Of a DNA stretch of 64,000 bases, positions 42,794 through 51,377 are shown one piece after another (within the stretch, counting starts at the first letter, position 1; each line of letters opens with the position of its first letter). The translations under genes were made by a program, and so were the position numbers. Location of the stretch: NCBI RefSeq assembly GCF_000993785.3, contig NZ_CP009922.3, positions 2,976,001-3,040,000 of the forward strand, in the 5' to 3' direction. The stretch comes from Streptomyces xiamenensis (GTDB lineage Bacteria > Actinomycetota > Actinomycetes > Streptomycetales > Streptomycetaceae). The notes beneath the pieces are model-generated. The model ran no database searches, was not told the DNA's origin, and saw nothing but the letters and a program-made list of their open reading frames with translations.

Positions 42794-43396
42794 TCAGCGG
42801 TGCAGCCGCAGCCCTGCGAAAGCGGTGCTCACCACGGCGTCCACCACGGCCTCGTCCACCACGCCCAGCGCGTCCTGGTCCTCCTCGGACGGCGGCCGGT
42901 ACCACTCCGCCACCGAGTTGATCATCCCGAACAGCAGCCGCGCGGCCAGCCGTACGTCCACTTCGGGCCGCAGATCCCCCTCCGCCGCCGCCTGCCGCAG
43001 CAGCGCCGCCACCCGCTGGTCGAACTCCCGCCGCCGCGCCAGCGCCCAGCGCTCGGTGTCCGTGTTGCCGCGCACCCGCAGCAGCAGCGTCACGTACGGC
43101 AGCCGCCGCATCAGGACGGCGGTGGTGCGGCGCGTCACGTACTCCAGGCGGTCGATGGCCCGGCCCTGCCGGGCGCCGGGCTCCTCCAGCACGGCGGCGA
43201 GCCCGTCCAGCGCGTGGCTGACGGCGCGCCGCAGCAGCTCCTCCTTGCTGCGCACATGGTGGTAGATGGAGGATTTGGAGATCCCGGCGGCCTGCGAGAG
43301 GTGTTCCATCGAGGTGCCGTCGTAGCCGCGCTCGTTGAACACCGCGACCGCGACCTCCAGCAAGGTCTCCGGCGTGTACGTGGCTCTCGCGCTCAC
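42794..43396 (-). CDS. paaR: TetR family regulator of phenylacetate genes (PaaR-like)
   Basis: 200 residues. N-terminal HTH (LLEVAVAVFNERGYDGTSME, HLSQAAGISKSSIYHHVRSK) is TetR; the rest is an all-helical ligand domain. GTG at 43396 with GAGGGAGAG upstream. It diverges from paaN across 124 bp that contain a 14-bp palindrome whose exact reverse complement precedes paaA 8.7 kb away, so it is the best candidate repressor of both. Phenylacetyl-CoA is the ligand of known PaaR proteins in actinobacteria (knowledge, not shown here). Confidence 0.8.
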   Translation of the reverse strand: MSARATYTPETLLEVAVAVFNERGYDGTSMEHLSQAAGISKSSIYHHVRSKEELLRRAVSHALDGLAAVLEEPGARQGRAIDRLEYVTRRTTAVLMRRLPYVTLLLRVRGNTDTERWALARRREFDQRVAALLRQAAAEGDLRPEVDVRLAARLLFGMINSVAEWYRPPSEEDQDALGVVDEAVVDAVVSTAFAGLRLHR

Positions 43397-43441
43397 TGGG
43401 CGCTCTCCCTCTTCCTCTTCACGCTTCCGCGGTCTTGCCCG

Positions 43442-43455
43442 ACCGATCGTTCGGT
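43442..43455. promoter_or_regulatory. TetR/PaaR operator ACCGATCGTTCGGT
   Basis: Inverted repeat ACCGA-TCGT-TCGGT between divergent paaR (starts 43396) and paaN (starts 43521). The exact reverse complement occurs at 52204-52217, and a one-mismatch version at 39901-39914. The shared block extends one base upstream (GACCGATCGTTCGGT). Confidence 0.75.
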
Positions 43456-43520
43456 AGCAGTATCGTGCATGTCCGACGCACTCGACCCTGACTGCCGCCG
43501 ACGAGGAGTTGGTCCCGGCC

Positions 43521-45164
43521 ATGACATCTTCGCAGCGCCATCGCGCCACGCTGGACACGGCACTTGAGACTATCCGGACCCGTTCGTACTGGTCCCCGTA
43601 CCCCGAACACCCCAAGGCGTACGGCGACGGGACGGCGGGCGCCGCCGCCTTCGCCGCGCTGCGCGAACGCGGCCGCTTCGAAGCCCCCGGCCAGCCCGGC
43701 ACCGACGACTGGGTGGGCACCGAGGTCTCCCCGTACGGCTTCCCCCTCGGCATCAGCTACCCGCACCCCGACCCCGACATCCTGCTGCCCGCGATGCTCG
43801 ACGCCGTACCCGCCTGGCGCGACGCCGGCCCCGAACAGCGCGCGCTGACCTGCCTGGAGATCCTCGACCGGATCAGCGCCCGCACCCCCGAGTTCGCCCA
43901 GGCCGTCATGCACACCACCGGCCAGGCGTACGTCATGGCCCTCCAGGCCGGCGGCCCGCACGCCCAGGACCGAGGGCTCGAAGCGATCGCGCACGCCTAC
44001 CAGGAACAGACCCGCACGCCGGAGCGCGCGCCGTGGGCCAAGGACCAGGGACGGCGCGGCACGCTGCGCCTCACCAACGACTTCACCCCCGTACCGGTGG
44101 GCGTCTCCCTCCTCATCGGCTGCAACACCTTCCCCACCTGGAACGGCCTCCCCGGCTTCTTCGCCTCCCTCGCCACCGGCAACCCGGTGCTCGTCAAGCC
44201 GCACCCGCGCGCCGTCCTGCCGCTCGCGCTCACCGTACGGATCGCCCGCGAGACGCTCGCCGAGGCCGGCTTCGACCCCAACCTCGTGGCGCTCGCGGCC
44301 GAACGGGACGGCGAGGGCAGCGCCAAGACGCTCGCGCTGCGCCCCGAGGTGGCGCTCATCGACTACACCGGCTCCACCGCGTTCGGCGACTGGCTGGAGG
44401 AGAACGCCGTCCAGGCACGCGTGTTCACCGAGAAGGCGGGCGTGAACACCGTCGTCATCGACTCCACCGACGACTACCGCGGCCTGCTCGCCAACCTCGC
44501 CTTCTCGCTCTCCCTCTACAGCGGCCAGATGTGCACCACCCCGCAGAACCTGCTGATCCCGGCCGCCGGCATCACCACCGAGAACGACGGACACCGCACC
44601 TACGACGAGGTCGTCGCCGATCTGGCCGCCGCCGTGGACCGGCTGCTGGGGGACGACACCCGCGCCGCGGGACTGCTCGGCGCCATCGTCAACCAGGGTG
44701 TCCTGGACCGGCTGGAGAGCGCCGCCGCGCTCGGCGAGGTCGCCCTGCCCTCCCGCACCGTCAAACACCCCGAACACCCCGAGGCGACCATCCGCACCCC
44801 GCTGCTGGTCAAGTGCACCGAACCGGTGGAGGCCGAGTACTTCGGTCCCATCGCCTTCGCCGTCGCCACCGCCTCCACCACCGAATCCCTGGCCGTCCTG
44901 CGCCGCACCATCCGCACCCACGGCGCCATGACCGTCTCCGGCTACACCACCTCCCCCGACGTCGAACGCGCACTGGTCGGCGTCTGCCTCGACGAACGCG
45001 CGCAACTCTCCCTCAACCTCACCGGCGACCTCTTCGTCAACCAGACCGCGGCCTTCGCCGACCTGCACGGCTCCGGCGGCAACCCGGCCGCCAACGCCGC
45101 CCTGGTGGACGCCGCCTTCGTCACCCCCAGGTTCCGTACGGTGCAGGTGCGCCGGCCCGGCTGA
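43521..45164 (+). CDS. paaN: Phenylacetate degradation aldehyde dehydrogenase PaaN
   Basis: 547 residues. Aldehyde dehydrogenase fold with catalytic Cys in LYSGQMCTTPQN and Glu in VFTEKAGVN; IGCNTFPTWNGLPGFF is the substrate-side segment. It is the stand-alone dehydrogenase type: it lacks the C-terminal enoyl-CoA hydratase domain of the bifunctional E. coli PaaZ (~680 residues), so a separate hydratase is needed to open the oxepin ring. ATG at 43521, 12 nt after GAGGAG; a TTG at 43509 is unlikely. It is transcribed away from paaR. Confidence 0.88.
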   Translation: MTSSQRHRATLDTALETIRTRSYWSPYPEHPKAYGDGTAGAAAFAALRERGRFEAPGQPGTDDWVGTEVSPYGFPLGISYPHPDPDILLPAMLDAVPAWRDAGPEQRALTCLEILDRISARTPEFAQAVMHTTGQAYVMALQAGGPHAQDRGLEAIAHAYQEQTRTPERAPWAKDQGRRGTLRLTNDFTPVPVGVSLLIGCNTFPTWNGLPGFFASLATGNPVLVKPHPRAVLPLALTVRIARETLAEAGFDPNLVALAAERDGEGSAKTLALRPEVALIDYTGSTAFGDWLEENAVQARVFTEKAGVNTVVIDSTDDYRGLLANLAFSLSLYSGQMCTTPQNLLIPAAGITTENDGHRTYDEVVADLAAAVDRLLGDDTRAAGLLGAIVNQGVLDRLESAAALGEVALPSRTVKHPEHPEATIRTPLLVKCTEPVEAEYFGPIAFAVATASTTESLAVLRRTIRTHGAMTVSGYTTSPDVERALVGVCLDERAQLSLNLTGDLFVNQTAAFADLHGSGGNPAANAALVDAAFVTPRFRTVQVRRPG

Positions 45165-45175
45165 TCCGGGGTCTG

Positions 45176-45188
45176 GATAATCCGGGGT
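45176..45188 (+). promoter_or_regulatory. -10 element and leaderless start of the GlxA-like regulator
   Basis: GATAAT (45176-45181) followed 7 nt later by the ATG at 45189, with no ribosome-binding site, suggests a leaderless mRNA. No clear -35 was found; the promoter lies immediately after the paaN stop (45164). Confidence 0.45.
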
Positions 45189-46148
45189 ATGGCCCCCTCC
45201 CACAGCGTGGCGGTGCTCGCCCTGGAAGGGGTCGTGCCCTCCGACCTGTCGAACCCCGTCGACACCTTCAGCTGGGCGCGGCTCCCGGACGGCAGCCCCG
45301 CCTACCGGGTACGGGTGTGCGGTACGGCCCCGGGCGCGGAGATCGCGGCCGGGCCGTTCACCGTCCGGGTGGCGCACGGACTTGAGGCGCTGGCCGACGC
45401 CGACACGGTGATCCTCAGCGGCGTCGACGATCCGCCCGACCCGCTGCCGCCGGGGGTACGGGACGCGGTGCGCGCCGCGTACGACCGGGGCGCGCGGGTC
45501 GCCTCGATCTGCACCGGCGCGTTCTTGCTGGCGGCCACCGGGCTGCTCGACGGGCAGCGGGCCACCACCCACTGGATGGGCACCGCGCTGCTGGCCGCCC
45601 GCTACCCGGCGATCACCGTCGACCCCGACGTGCTCTACGTCGACAACGGCCGCACACTCACCTCCGCCGGGGCCTCCGCCGGCCTCGACCTGTGCCTGCA
45701 CATGATCCGGGGCGACCACGGAGCGGCGGTCGCCGCCAATGTGGCCCGCGCGGCCGTCAGCCCGCTGGAACGGGACGGCGGCCAGGCCCAGTTCATCAAC
45801 CACGAGCCGCCCGCCCCGGACGGCTCCTCGCTGGAACCGCTGCTGGCCTGGCTGCGCGAGAACGCGCACCGCGACCTGACCCTGGCCGCCATCGCCGGGC
45901 ACGCCGCGCTGTCGGTGCGCACCCTCAACCGGAGGTTCCGCGAACAGACCGGCACCACCCCGATGCGCTGGCTGCACCGCGTCCGCATCCGGCACGCCCA
46001 GGCCCTGCTGGAGACCACCGACCGGCCCGTCGAACGGATCGCGGTAGACGTCGGCTGTGGCTCGCCGACCTCCTTCCGGGACGGCTTCACCCGCGTGGTC
46101 GGCGTCAGCCCCCGCGCCTACCGCAGGGCCTTCCGCGCGAAGGTCTAG
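45189..46148 (+). CDS. GlxA family AraC-type regulator (DJ-1/PfpI + AraC HTH)
   Basis: 319 residues. Residues ~5-185 are a DJ-1/PfpI fold with the nucleophile-elbow sequence VASICTGAFLLAATGLLDG; residues ~225-315 are two AraC HTHs (LTLAAIAGHAALSVRTLNRR, IAVDVGCGSPTSFRDGFTRV). GlxA-type regulators sense small molecules through the DJ-1 domain. The Cys in SICTG is retained. Not obviously linked to the paa genes. Confidence 0.88.
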   Translation: MAPSHSVAVLALEGVVPSDLSNPVDTFSWARLPDGSPAYRVRVCGTAPGAEIAAGPFTVRVAHGLEALADADTVILSGVDDPPDPLPPGVRDAVRAAYDRGARVASICTGAFLLAATGLLDGQRATTHWMGTALLAARYPAITVDPDVLYVDNGRTLTSAGASAGLDLCLHMIRGDHGAAVAANVARAAVSPLERDGGQAQFINHEPPAPDGSSLEPLLAWLRENAHRDLTLAAIAGHAALSVRTLNRRFREQTGTTPMRWLHRVRIRHAQALLETTDRPVERIAVDVGCGSPTSFRDGFTRVVGVSPRAYRRAFRAKV

Positions 46149-46341
46149 TGGGCCTGCGGGACGCTTCCGCCGTCCTGGGCTCCCTCCTGCCCACCGCCGC
46201 ATACAGGGGGGCGGTGCATCTGCCGGAGGACGCCAGGCCGGTGTCCGCCGCCGTCCGGACCAGGCCCGGCGTGCTCACCGTGGGACAGATCTTTGGGGTC
46301 GGCCGGCAGCGGGAGGCATGTCGGGGACTGTGAAGGACTGA

Positions 46342-46799
46342 TCACACGCCCGTAGTGGACCCCGGCCGCACGATCATCAGCACCACGACCACGGCCCACA
46401 GCAGGTTGAAGACGCCCACCGTCATACCGAGCCGCCTGCTCTCCTGGAGCGCCGTGTCCCCCCGCGGTGCCAGCAGCCGTGCCTGTACCGGCAGTACCCG
46501 TCCCAGCAGCACGGCCGCAGCCCCGGCGGTCAGCACCATCGAGACGACCAGCCAGGTGTCCGTGAGCACCCCCAGCCCGATGGCGGTGGCCACCCCGAAG
46601 ACCGGCACGACGATGCCGACCGCCGCGTACCCCCGGCAGATCCGGTGCAGCAGCCCGAGCGCGGCGGCCGTCCGCTGATCGTCCGGGTCGGCCACCGCCT
46701 TGCGGACGTACGGGGGAACATGCTGGCCGCGACGGTCACCGGACCGATCGCGATGATGGCCGCCAGCACATGGACACTCAGCAGAAACTTGTTCACCAC
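46342..46799 (-). pseudogene. DUF2269-like four-helix membrane protein, frameshifted
   Basis: Two overlapping frames make one protein: GTG at 46799 gives MVNKFLLSVHVLAAIIAIGP ending ...SMFP, then a shift is needed into the frame of VADPDDQRTAAALGLLHR through MVLTAGAAAVLLGRVLPVQA to the stop at 46342. The break lies at a run of five Gs on the plus strand (46712-46716); one extra G would restore SMFPPYVRKAVADPD. So either a genuine frameshift or a homopolymer error in the sequence. Four hydrophobic helices are present. Family: small DUF2269-like membrane proteins of unknown function. Confidence 0.7.
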
Positions 46800-46876
46800 C
46801 CGACGCTATGAACCGGGCCGCGAGGGCAACACGCCCCGCGCTGCCACCTTCCGCCGGATTCCCGCCAGCGGCCCGC

Positions 46877-47089
46877 CTACTTGGCCTTGTCCTCCGCCAG
46901 GGTGTGGGCGACGAGGGCGTTGGCGTGCCCGTGCCCCAGGCCGTGCTCGGCCTTGAGCCAGGAGACCAGTTCCCCGTGCTTGGCCAGGGGCGAAGCGCGC
47001 AGAAGCGTCTTCCACTCGGCGATCGGCCTGCCGTACGTCTTCTCGATCGACGGGAAATAACTCGCGGGGCCCTTCACACTGTCAGCCAT
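46877..47089 (-). CDS. Small DUF4287-domain protein
   Basis: 70 residues. YFPSIEKTYGRPIAEWKTLL followed by GELVSWLKAEHGLGHGHANA is the DUF4287 helical domain, common in actinobacteria and often linked to DUF5655. ATG at 47089 was chosen because the domain begins there; the upstream extension to 47185 is Gly/Arg-rich and unlikely. Function unknown. Confidence 0.75.
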   Translation of the reverse strand: MADSVKGPASYFPSIEKTYGRPIAEWKTLLRASPLAKHGELVSWLKAEHGLGHGHANALVAHTLAEDKAK

Positions 47090-47191
47090 ACCCGCAGCAT
47101 CGCAGCCACCACTGACAGCGCCGCGAGGGCTGAGAGCCCGGCCGCCCATGGACGCGTTCGGGAGCCGGCCATCGGGGACGCGCACCGGTGG

Positions 47192-48457
47192 TCAGGGGCT
47201 GCCGTACTCCTTGAGCACGGCGACCAGCGCGCGCCCCTCCGGAGCGCGGCGGCGCAACAGTGTCGCGGCAGTGGTGTGCAGATGCTGCCAGGAGTACGGA
47301 CGGCCCACCGCGTCGGCGTCCGGGGCCGTGGCGACCGCCAGGTCCAGGGCGGCCGCCGCTTCGCCCTGCCGGGCGAGGCAGGCGGCGAGGCAGGAGCGGT
47401 ACCAGGCGCGGTCCCGGCGGTAGTCGGCGGGCAGGCCGGTGAGCCCGGTGGTGAGCCGTTCGATCGCCCGGGGCCAGTCGCCCAGATGCATGTCGGCCAT
47501 GCCGCGTTGCAGGGTGAACCACGTCTCGTCGTAGAAGTACATCCACGGGGGTTCGTCCTCGGGCCGCAGGGCCGCCCGGCCGATCAGCTCCTGGGCCTCG
47601 TCCAGCAGCCGGTGGGCGGCCGACGCGTCACCGCCCAGCGCGTGACCCCGGGCCGCCATCTGGGCCGCCATGCCCCGCACGCCCGGCGAGGCGCCGGGGG
47701 CCGACCACCGGGCGGCCTCCGCGAGCCGTACGCAGCGCCCCGGCCGGTGCTTGGACCAGGCCATGTGGGCCTTCATGCTGAGCGTCGTGGCGGCCAGGCC
47801 CGCCTCTCCCGCCTCCAGCGCCCACTCGTGGGAGCGGTCGTACCAGGCGAGCGCGGCGGCGGTGTTGTCCTGGTCGTGCGTCATCCAGGCCATGAACTGT
47901 GCGTGCTCGGCCGCCAGCCGGACCACGCGGCGCCCCAGGGGGCCACGCGCCCCCGCGTGCAGATCCACGACCGTGGACAGTTGCTGGCTCATCACTGACA
48001 TCAGGGGGCGCGAGCCGATGGTGTCCTCGGCGCGGCGGTGTTCGGCCAGCAGCCGGTCGAGCCAGTCGAGCGTCGGGGCGTCAACCCGCCGCCCCTCGCG
48101 CACCGTTCCGGTGATGCGCTCCAACAGGTCGGCGTCGGGGGCGGCGCCGCCGAGGGCAAGAGACGCGACGGGGGGTGATGGTGCCGATGAGGGTCCGTCC
48201 GGCCCGGCGAGCAGGGCGTTCGGCATCCCGAGCCCGGCGGCGATCCGCTGCCGCACCTCGGCGGAGGTGACGGCGCGTCGCCCGCGCTCGATGGCGGAGA
48301 CATCGGGCTGGGCCAGGCCGGTCCGTTCGCCGATCCGGGTCTGGCTCAGGCCGGTGAGCGACCGGTAGGTCCGCAGGACCGCGCCCCAGTCGCCCTCCCG
48401 GGCGGCGGCCGACAGCCGTGGGTGAGACCACAGATCCGGAGTGTCACCAGTGCCCAT
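47192..48457 (-). CDS. XRE-type regulator with TPR-like C-terminal region
   Basis: 421 residues. HTH at ~22-75 (YRSLTGLSQTRIGERTGLAQ, PDVSAIERGRRAVTSAEVRQ); residues ~160-420 are repeated helical pairs (ALAWYDRSHEWALEAGEAGL, GMADMHLGDWPRAIERL), a tetratricopeptide-type peptide-sensing region, as in Streptomyces regulators that control small neighbouring genes. ATG at 48457. It diverges from a three-gene operon of small proteins across an inverted repeat. Confidence 0.82.
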   Translation of the reverse strand: MGTGDTPDLWSHPRLSAAAREGDWGAVLRTYRSLTGLSQTRIGERTGLAQPDVSAIERGRRAVTSAEVRQRIAAGLGMPNALLAGPDGPSSAPSPPVASLALGGAAPDADLLERITGTVREGRRVDAPTLDWLDRLLAEHRRAEDTIGSRPLMSVMSQQLSTVVDLHAGARGPLGRRVVRLAAEHAQFMAWMTHDQDNTAAALAWYDRSHEWALEAGEAGLAATTLSMKAHMAWSKHRPGRCVRLAEAARWSAPGASPGVRGMAAQMAARGHALGGDASAAHRLLDEAQELIGRAALRPEDEPPWMYFYDETWFTLQRGMADMHLGDWPRAIERLTTGLTGLPADYRRDRAWYRSCLAACLARQGEAAAALDLAVATAPDADAVGRPYSWQHLHTTAATLLRRRAPEGRALVAVLKEYGSP

Positions 48458-48464
48458 GCGCCGA

Positions 48465-48483
48465 CTATAGGGCCGTCCTATAG
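48465..48483. promoter_or_regulatory. Inverted repeat CTATAGG-GCCGT-CCTATAG
   Basis: Arms 48465-48471 and 48477-48483, spacer 5 bp, between the XRE regulator and the divergent small-gene operon. It overlaps a TATA-like sequence for both directions and is probably an operator for the XRE protein. Confidence 0.6.
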
Positions 48484-48551
48484 GGAGTTGGGATGGGTTT
48501 GCCCGGCTCTTCCGCGCAAGGCTTCTCCCCCTGCGGAAGGAGACCGTCCGG

Positions 48552-48728
48552 ATGAGTGGCGAGCGGCAGCGGCCGGAGAAGGAACCGGAGATCGGTTCGG
48601 TGGTGCGGGACACGGTCCGCGACCTGACCGGCCGGGTGATGGATCACCAGGTGGGGTGGGTGTGGTTGCGGCCCGAGGGTGGGGGGCGGGAGTGGTGCGT
48701 GCTGCCCGAGGACGTGGAGGCGCTGTGA
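48552..48728 (+). CDS. Small hypothetical protein, first gene of mini-operon
   Basis: 58 residues beginning [20 protein letters not shown], with a Trp-rich centre ([13 protein letters not shown]) and C-terminal [15 protein letters not shown] at 48552; the upstream sequence CGGAAGGAGACC provides a GGAG site. The stop overlaps the next start (GTGA). Small partners of this kind often sit opposite XRE regulators in Streptomyces; function unknown. Confidence 0.65.
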   Translation: MSGERQRPEKEPEIGSVVRDTVRDLTGRVMDHQVGWVWLRPEGGGREWCVLPEDVEAL

Positions 48729-49000
48729 GGCGGCTCGTGGTGGCCGGGGCCGCCTGGGTGCTGGCGGAGCAGACGGGGGAGGGCGTGCCCCGGGGGATCT
48801 TCCGGACCGTGTGCCTGACCTGCGGCGCGGAGTCGGGGGTGGTGCGGGACGAGTCGGTGGGGGTGGAGCGCTGGGCGCTGACGCACACGGGTGCGGTGCC
48901 GGGGCACCGGGTGTTCCGGCTGGTGAGTGAGTGGTTTCTGCGGGTGGATCCGGGGCCGGGCAACCCGCTGCTGGAGCTGGAACGGGAGGTGGGGGAGTGA
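48725..49000 (+). CDS. Small Cys-containing protein (DUF7848-like)
   Basis: 91 residues, GTG start overlapping the previous stop. [17 protein letters not shown] contains a C-x-x-C and [17 protein letters not shown] a conserved Trp/His region, a pattern I recall from Streptomyces proteins catalogued as DUF7848. Likely a small zinc-ribbon-like protein. Coupled by GTGA overlap to the next gene. Confidence 0.65.
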   Translation: MRRLVVAGAAWVLAEQTGEGVPRGIFRTVCLTCGAESGVVRDESVGVERWALTHTGAVPGHRVFRLVSEWFLRVDPGPGNPLLELEREVGE

Positions 49001-49182
49001 CGCGGGCGGATGCGGGGGTGTGCCGGGTCTGCCGGGGGCGGCTGGAGGAGGACGGTGCCCTCGATCCGTACGCGGCTCATCCGACCGCCGGTGGCCTGCT
49101 GTTCCTCGGCGGGGTGGCCTGTGCCGCGGGCCTGGCCGGGCTCATCGGGCTGGTCGTGGGCCTGGCGGCTCCTCCGGGGTGA
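48997..49182 (+). CDS. Small membrane protein with N-terminal C-x-x-C
   Basis: 61 residues, GTG start overlapping the preceding stop. CRVCRGRLEEDGALDPY has a C-x-x-C, followed by a long hydrophobic stretch (GGLLFLGGVACAAGLAGLIG) as one or two membrane helices. Last gene of the three-gene mini-operon; function unknown. Confidence 0.6.
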   Translation: MTRADAGVCRVCRGRLEEDGALDPYAAHPTAGGLLFLGGVACAAGLAGLIGLVVGLAAPPG

Positions 49183-49251
49183 GGGTGGCAGCGTACCGGG
49201 CCGCCGTCGCCGTTCGCCGCCACGCGTGATGCGTGGCGGCGCCGCGCGGGT

Positions 49252-50034
49252 TCAGTGCGGCGCGGCGTCCGGGCCGTGGTGCGGCCCGCGCTCGGGCCCG
49301 GCCCCGCCCGTTGCCGGGGCCGAGGTGAGCAGCCAGTGGTAGAGGGTCATGGCGACGCTGGTGGCCAGGTTGTAGCTGGAGACCTCGGGCCGCATCGGCA
49401 GCGCGATGAGGTGGGTGGCGCGGGCCCGGGTCGCGGCGGACAGGCCGTGGCGTTCGGAGCCGAAGGCGAGCAGCGCGTCGGGCGGGATGGGGGTGGTGAG
49501 GGTACGGATGTCCGCGCCGTCCGGGTCGAGCGCGTAGAGCGGGCCGGGAGGCAGCTGGGCCGGGCCGTCGCGGTGGGCGACGGGGAGCGCGTAGTGCAGG
49601 CCGGCGGCGGCGCGTACGACGTTGGGGTGCCAGGGGTCGGTGGTGCCGGTGGTGATGACGCCGGCGGCGCCGCTGCCGGCGGCGAGGCGGATGACGGCGC
49701 CGATGTTGCCCAGGTGGCGGGGGTTGTCGAGGACGACGGTGGGGGCGGTGCGTCCGGTGTCGGGCAGGTGCTGGGCGGGGCGCAGCGCGCGGGCGGCCAC
49801 ACCGGTGGGGTGCGGGCGCGGGGAGAGGGCCGCCAGTTGCGGCGCGGGTACCTCGGTCAGCAGCGCGTCCAGGCGGTCGGTGAGGTCGGGGGCGAGCTGC
49901 CCGGCCAGGGTGAGGGCGGCGGCCTTGTCGGTGGTCAGCGCCTCGGTGATGTGCGCGCCGAAGCGCAGGGCGTGCTTGAGCGCGTGGAAGCCGTCCAGCA
50001 GGACGGTCCCGCTCGGCAGTTCCGTCCCGCTCAC
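49252..50034 (-). CDS. SpoU/TrmH-type RNA 2'-O-methyltransferase
   Basis: 260 residues. VLDNPRHLGNIGAVIRLAAG, LLAFGSERHGLS and RPEVSSYNLATSVAMTLYHW are motifs 1, 2 and 3 of the SPOUT fold (Asn-Ile-Gly, Gly-x-Glu, Ser-Leu-Asn-like), which binds S-adenosylmethionine in a trefoil knot. Target RNA unknown. GTG at 50034 overlaps the HTTM stop (GTGA). Confidence 0.85.
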   Translation of the reverse strand: MSGTELPSGTVLLDGFHALKHALRFGAHITEALTTDKAAALTLAGQLAPDLTDRLDALLTEVPAPQLAALSPRPHPTGVAARALRPAQHLPDTGRTAPTVVLDNPRHLGNIGAVIRLAAGSGAAGVITTGTTDPWHPNVVRAAAGLHYALPVAHRDGPAQLPPGPLYALDPDGADIRTLTTPIPPDALLAFGSERHGLSAATRARATHLIALPMRPEVSSYNLATSVAMTLYHWLLTSAPATGGAGPERGPHHGPDAAPH

Positions 50035-51377
50035 GGTTTGTCCGCCCAGGCGGGGGTGTCGCGCGGGGCCTGCGGCGGGATCGGGAGCTGGGACGGTACG
50101 GATCCGGGCGCGGCCCCGGCGGGCGCCGCCGTGCCGGTGGGTGCCGCTCCCCCGCCCGGTCGGGGTCGGCGCAGCAGCCGGTCCCGTACCCGGCCGGTGC
50201 GCGAGCCCAGCCACAGCAGGAACGCGGTGGGCAGGAACACGGCGTCCATCGCGATCATCGCGAGGGAGAAGAACGGCAGCCCCATCAGCACCGCGATGCC
50301 GATGTGCTCGCCGATCATCAGGAACAGCAGGACGTTCTTCGCGCGCCGGTTCAGCAGCGCGAACAGGAACGCGATCTGCACGAAGACGGTGCCGTACGAG
50401 AGCGCCATCACCACCAGTCCGCTGTTGCTGAGCAGGTCGGTCAGCATGGGCCACGGGGTGAAGTAGTCGAGCTGCATCGGGTAGTAGACGGCGGTGCCGT
50501 CCTGCCAGCGCGAGCCCTGGATCTTGTACCAGCCGGCCGTCGCGTAGATCAGGCAGACCTGGAACATGATGATGAGCAGGGTCGCGTTGTGGGTGAGGTT
50601 GCCGAGGATGTCGGCGACCGTGCGCGGCTCACCGGCCGGCGCGTACCGCTCCAGCAGCCACCAGCCCGCGAACACCAGCCACAGGCCGGTCAGGAACAGC
50701 GACCAGACGGGGCTGGTCAGGTTGCCGCTCACCAGGGAGGCCAGCAGGGCGGCGCCGGTCACCGACCACACGACGATGTCGGCGCGGTCGGTGCGGCCGG
50801 GCCGTGCGCGGCGGCGGGCGTCCAGTGACCACACCTGGGCGCAGCGGGTCAGCACCAGGTACATGGCCATGAGGTGGATGACGTTGTCGCCGCCGTCGCC
50901 CATGAAGATGGAGCGGTTCTGGAGGGACAGCACGCCGAGCATGAACAGCACGCTCATCAGCCGGGTGCGCCAGCCGAGCAGCATGCCGATGCTGGCGGCG
51001 ATGGCGGCGTGGTAGACGAACTCGAACCACAGGGTGGAGTCGGACCACATCAGCACGGTGAAGGCGCCGTTGTCGGCGAGCAGGCGCTGCGCCATGTCCC
51101 AGCCCCACGGGCTGTCGGGGCCGTACAGCTCGGAGCGGTGGGGCCATTCGCGCAGCAGGAAGATGAGCCAGGTGGCGGCGAACCCGATCCGTACGATGGC
51201 CGTCTGGTACGGGCCCAGGGCGCGGCGGGTGATGTGGCCGATCCCCCGGCCGAGCGAGGCGTCGAACTTTTTTCCGAGTCCGGCGAAGGGGGAGGGTGGG
51301 GGTTCGGAGGCAGGTGTGCCCGGCGTGTTCGGGGTGCCCGAGGCGTCCGGCGTACGGGGGGTGCTCGGTGTGCTCAC
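50031..51377 (-). CDS. HTTM-domain membrane protein (vitamin K-dependent carboxylase-like)
   Basis: 448 residues, ~8-10 hydrophobic helices. RIGFAATWLIFLLREWPHRS, SIFMGDGGDNVIHLMAMYLV and ATAGWYKIQGSRWQDGTAVY are HTTM hallmarks shared with gamma-glutamyl carboxylase's membrane domain; the soluble carboxylase lobe is absent. A Thr/Pro-rich N terminus (~1-30) and a Pro-rich C terminus are cytoplasmic or external tails. GTG at 51377 overlaps the DUF5819 stop. Function unknown. Confidence 0.8.
   Translation of the reverse strand: MSTPSTPRTPDASGTPNTPGTPASEPPPSPFAGLGKKFDASLGRGIGHITRRALGPYQTAIVRIGFAATWLIFLLREWPHRSELYGPDSPWGWDMAQRLLADNGAFTVLMWSDSTLWFEFVYHAAIAASIGMLLGWRTRLMSVLFMLGVLSLQNRSIFMGDGGDNVIHLMAMYLVLTRCAQVWSLDARRRARPGRTDRADIVVWSVTGAALLASLVSGNLTSPVWSLFLTGLWLVFAGWWLLERYAPAGEPRTVADILGNLTHNATLLIIMFQVCLIYATAGWYKIQGSRWQDGTAVYYPMQLDYFTPWPMLTDLLSNSGLVVMALSYGTVFVQIAFLFALLNRRAKNVLLFLMIGEHIGIAVLMGLPFFSLAMIAMDAVFLPTAFLLWLGSRTGRVRDRLLRRPRPGGGAAPTGTAAPAGAAPGSVPSQLPIPPQAPRDTPAWADKP

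Noticed and set aside
46149..46341. Possible gene in the 193-bp gap after the GlxA-like regulator
   Set aside because: Short frames on both strands lack a start with a ribosome site and any recognisable sequence.
46737..46750. ACCGATCGCGATG resembling the PaaR operator
   Set aside because: Only the left half matches and it lies inside a coding region, so it is not an ACCGA-N4-TCGGT dyad.
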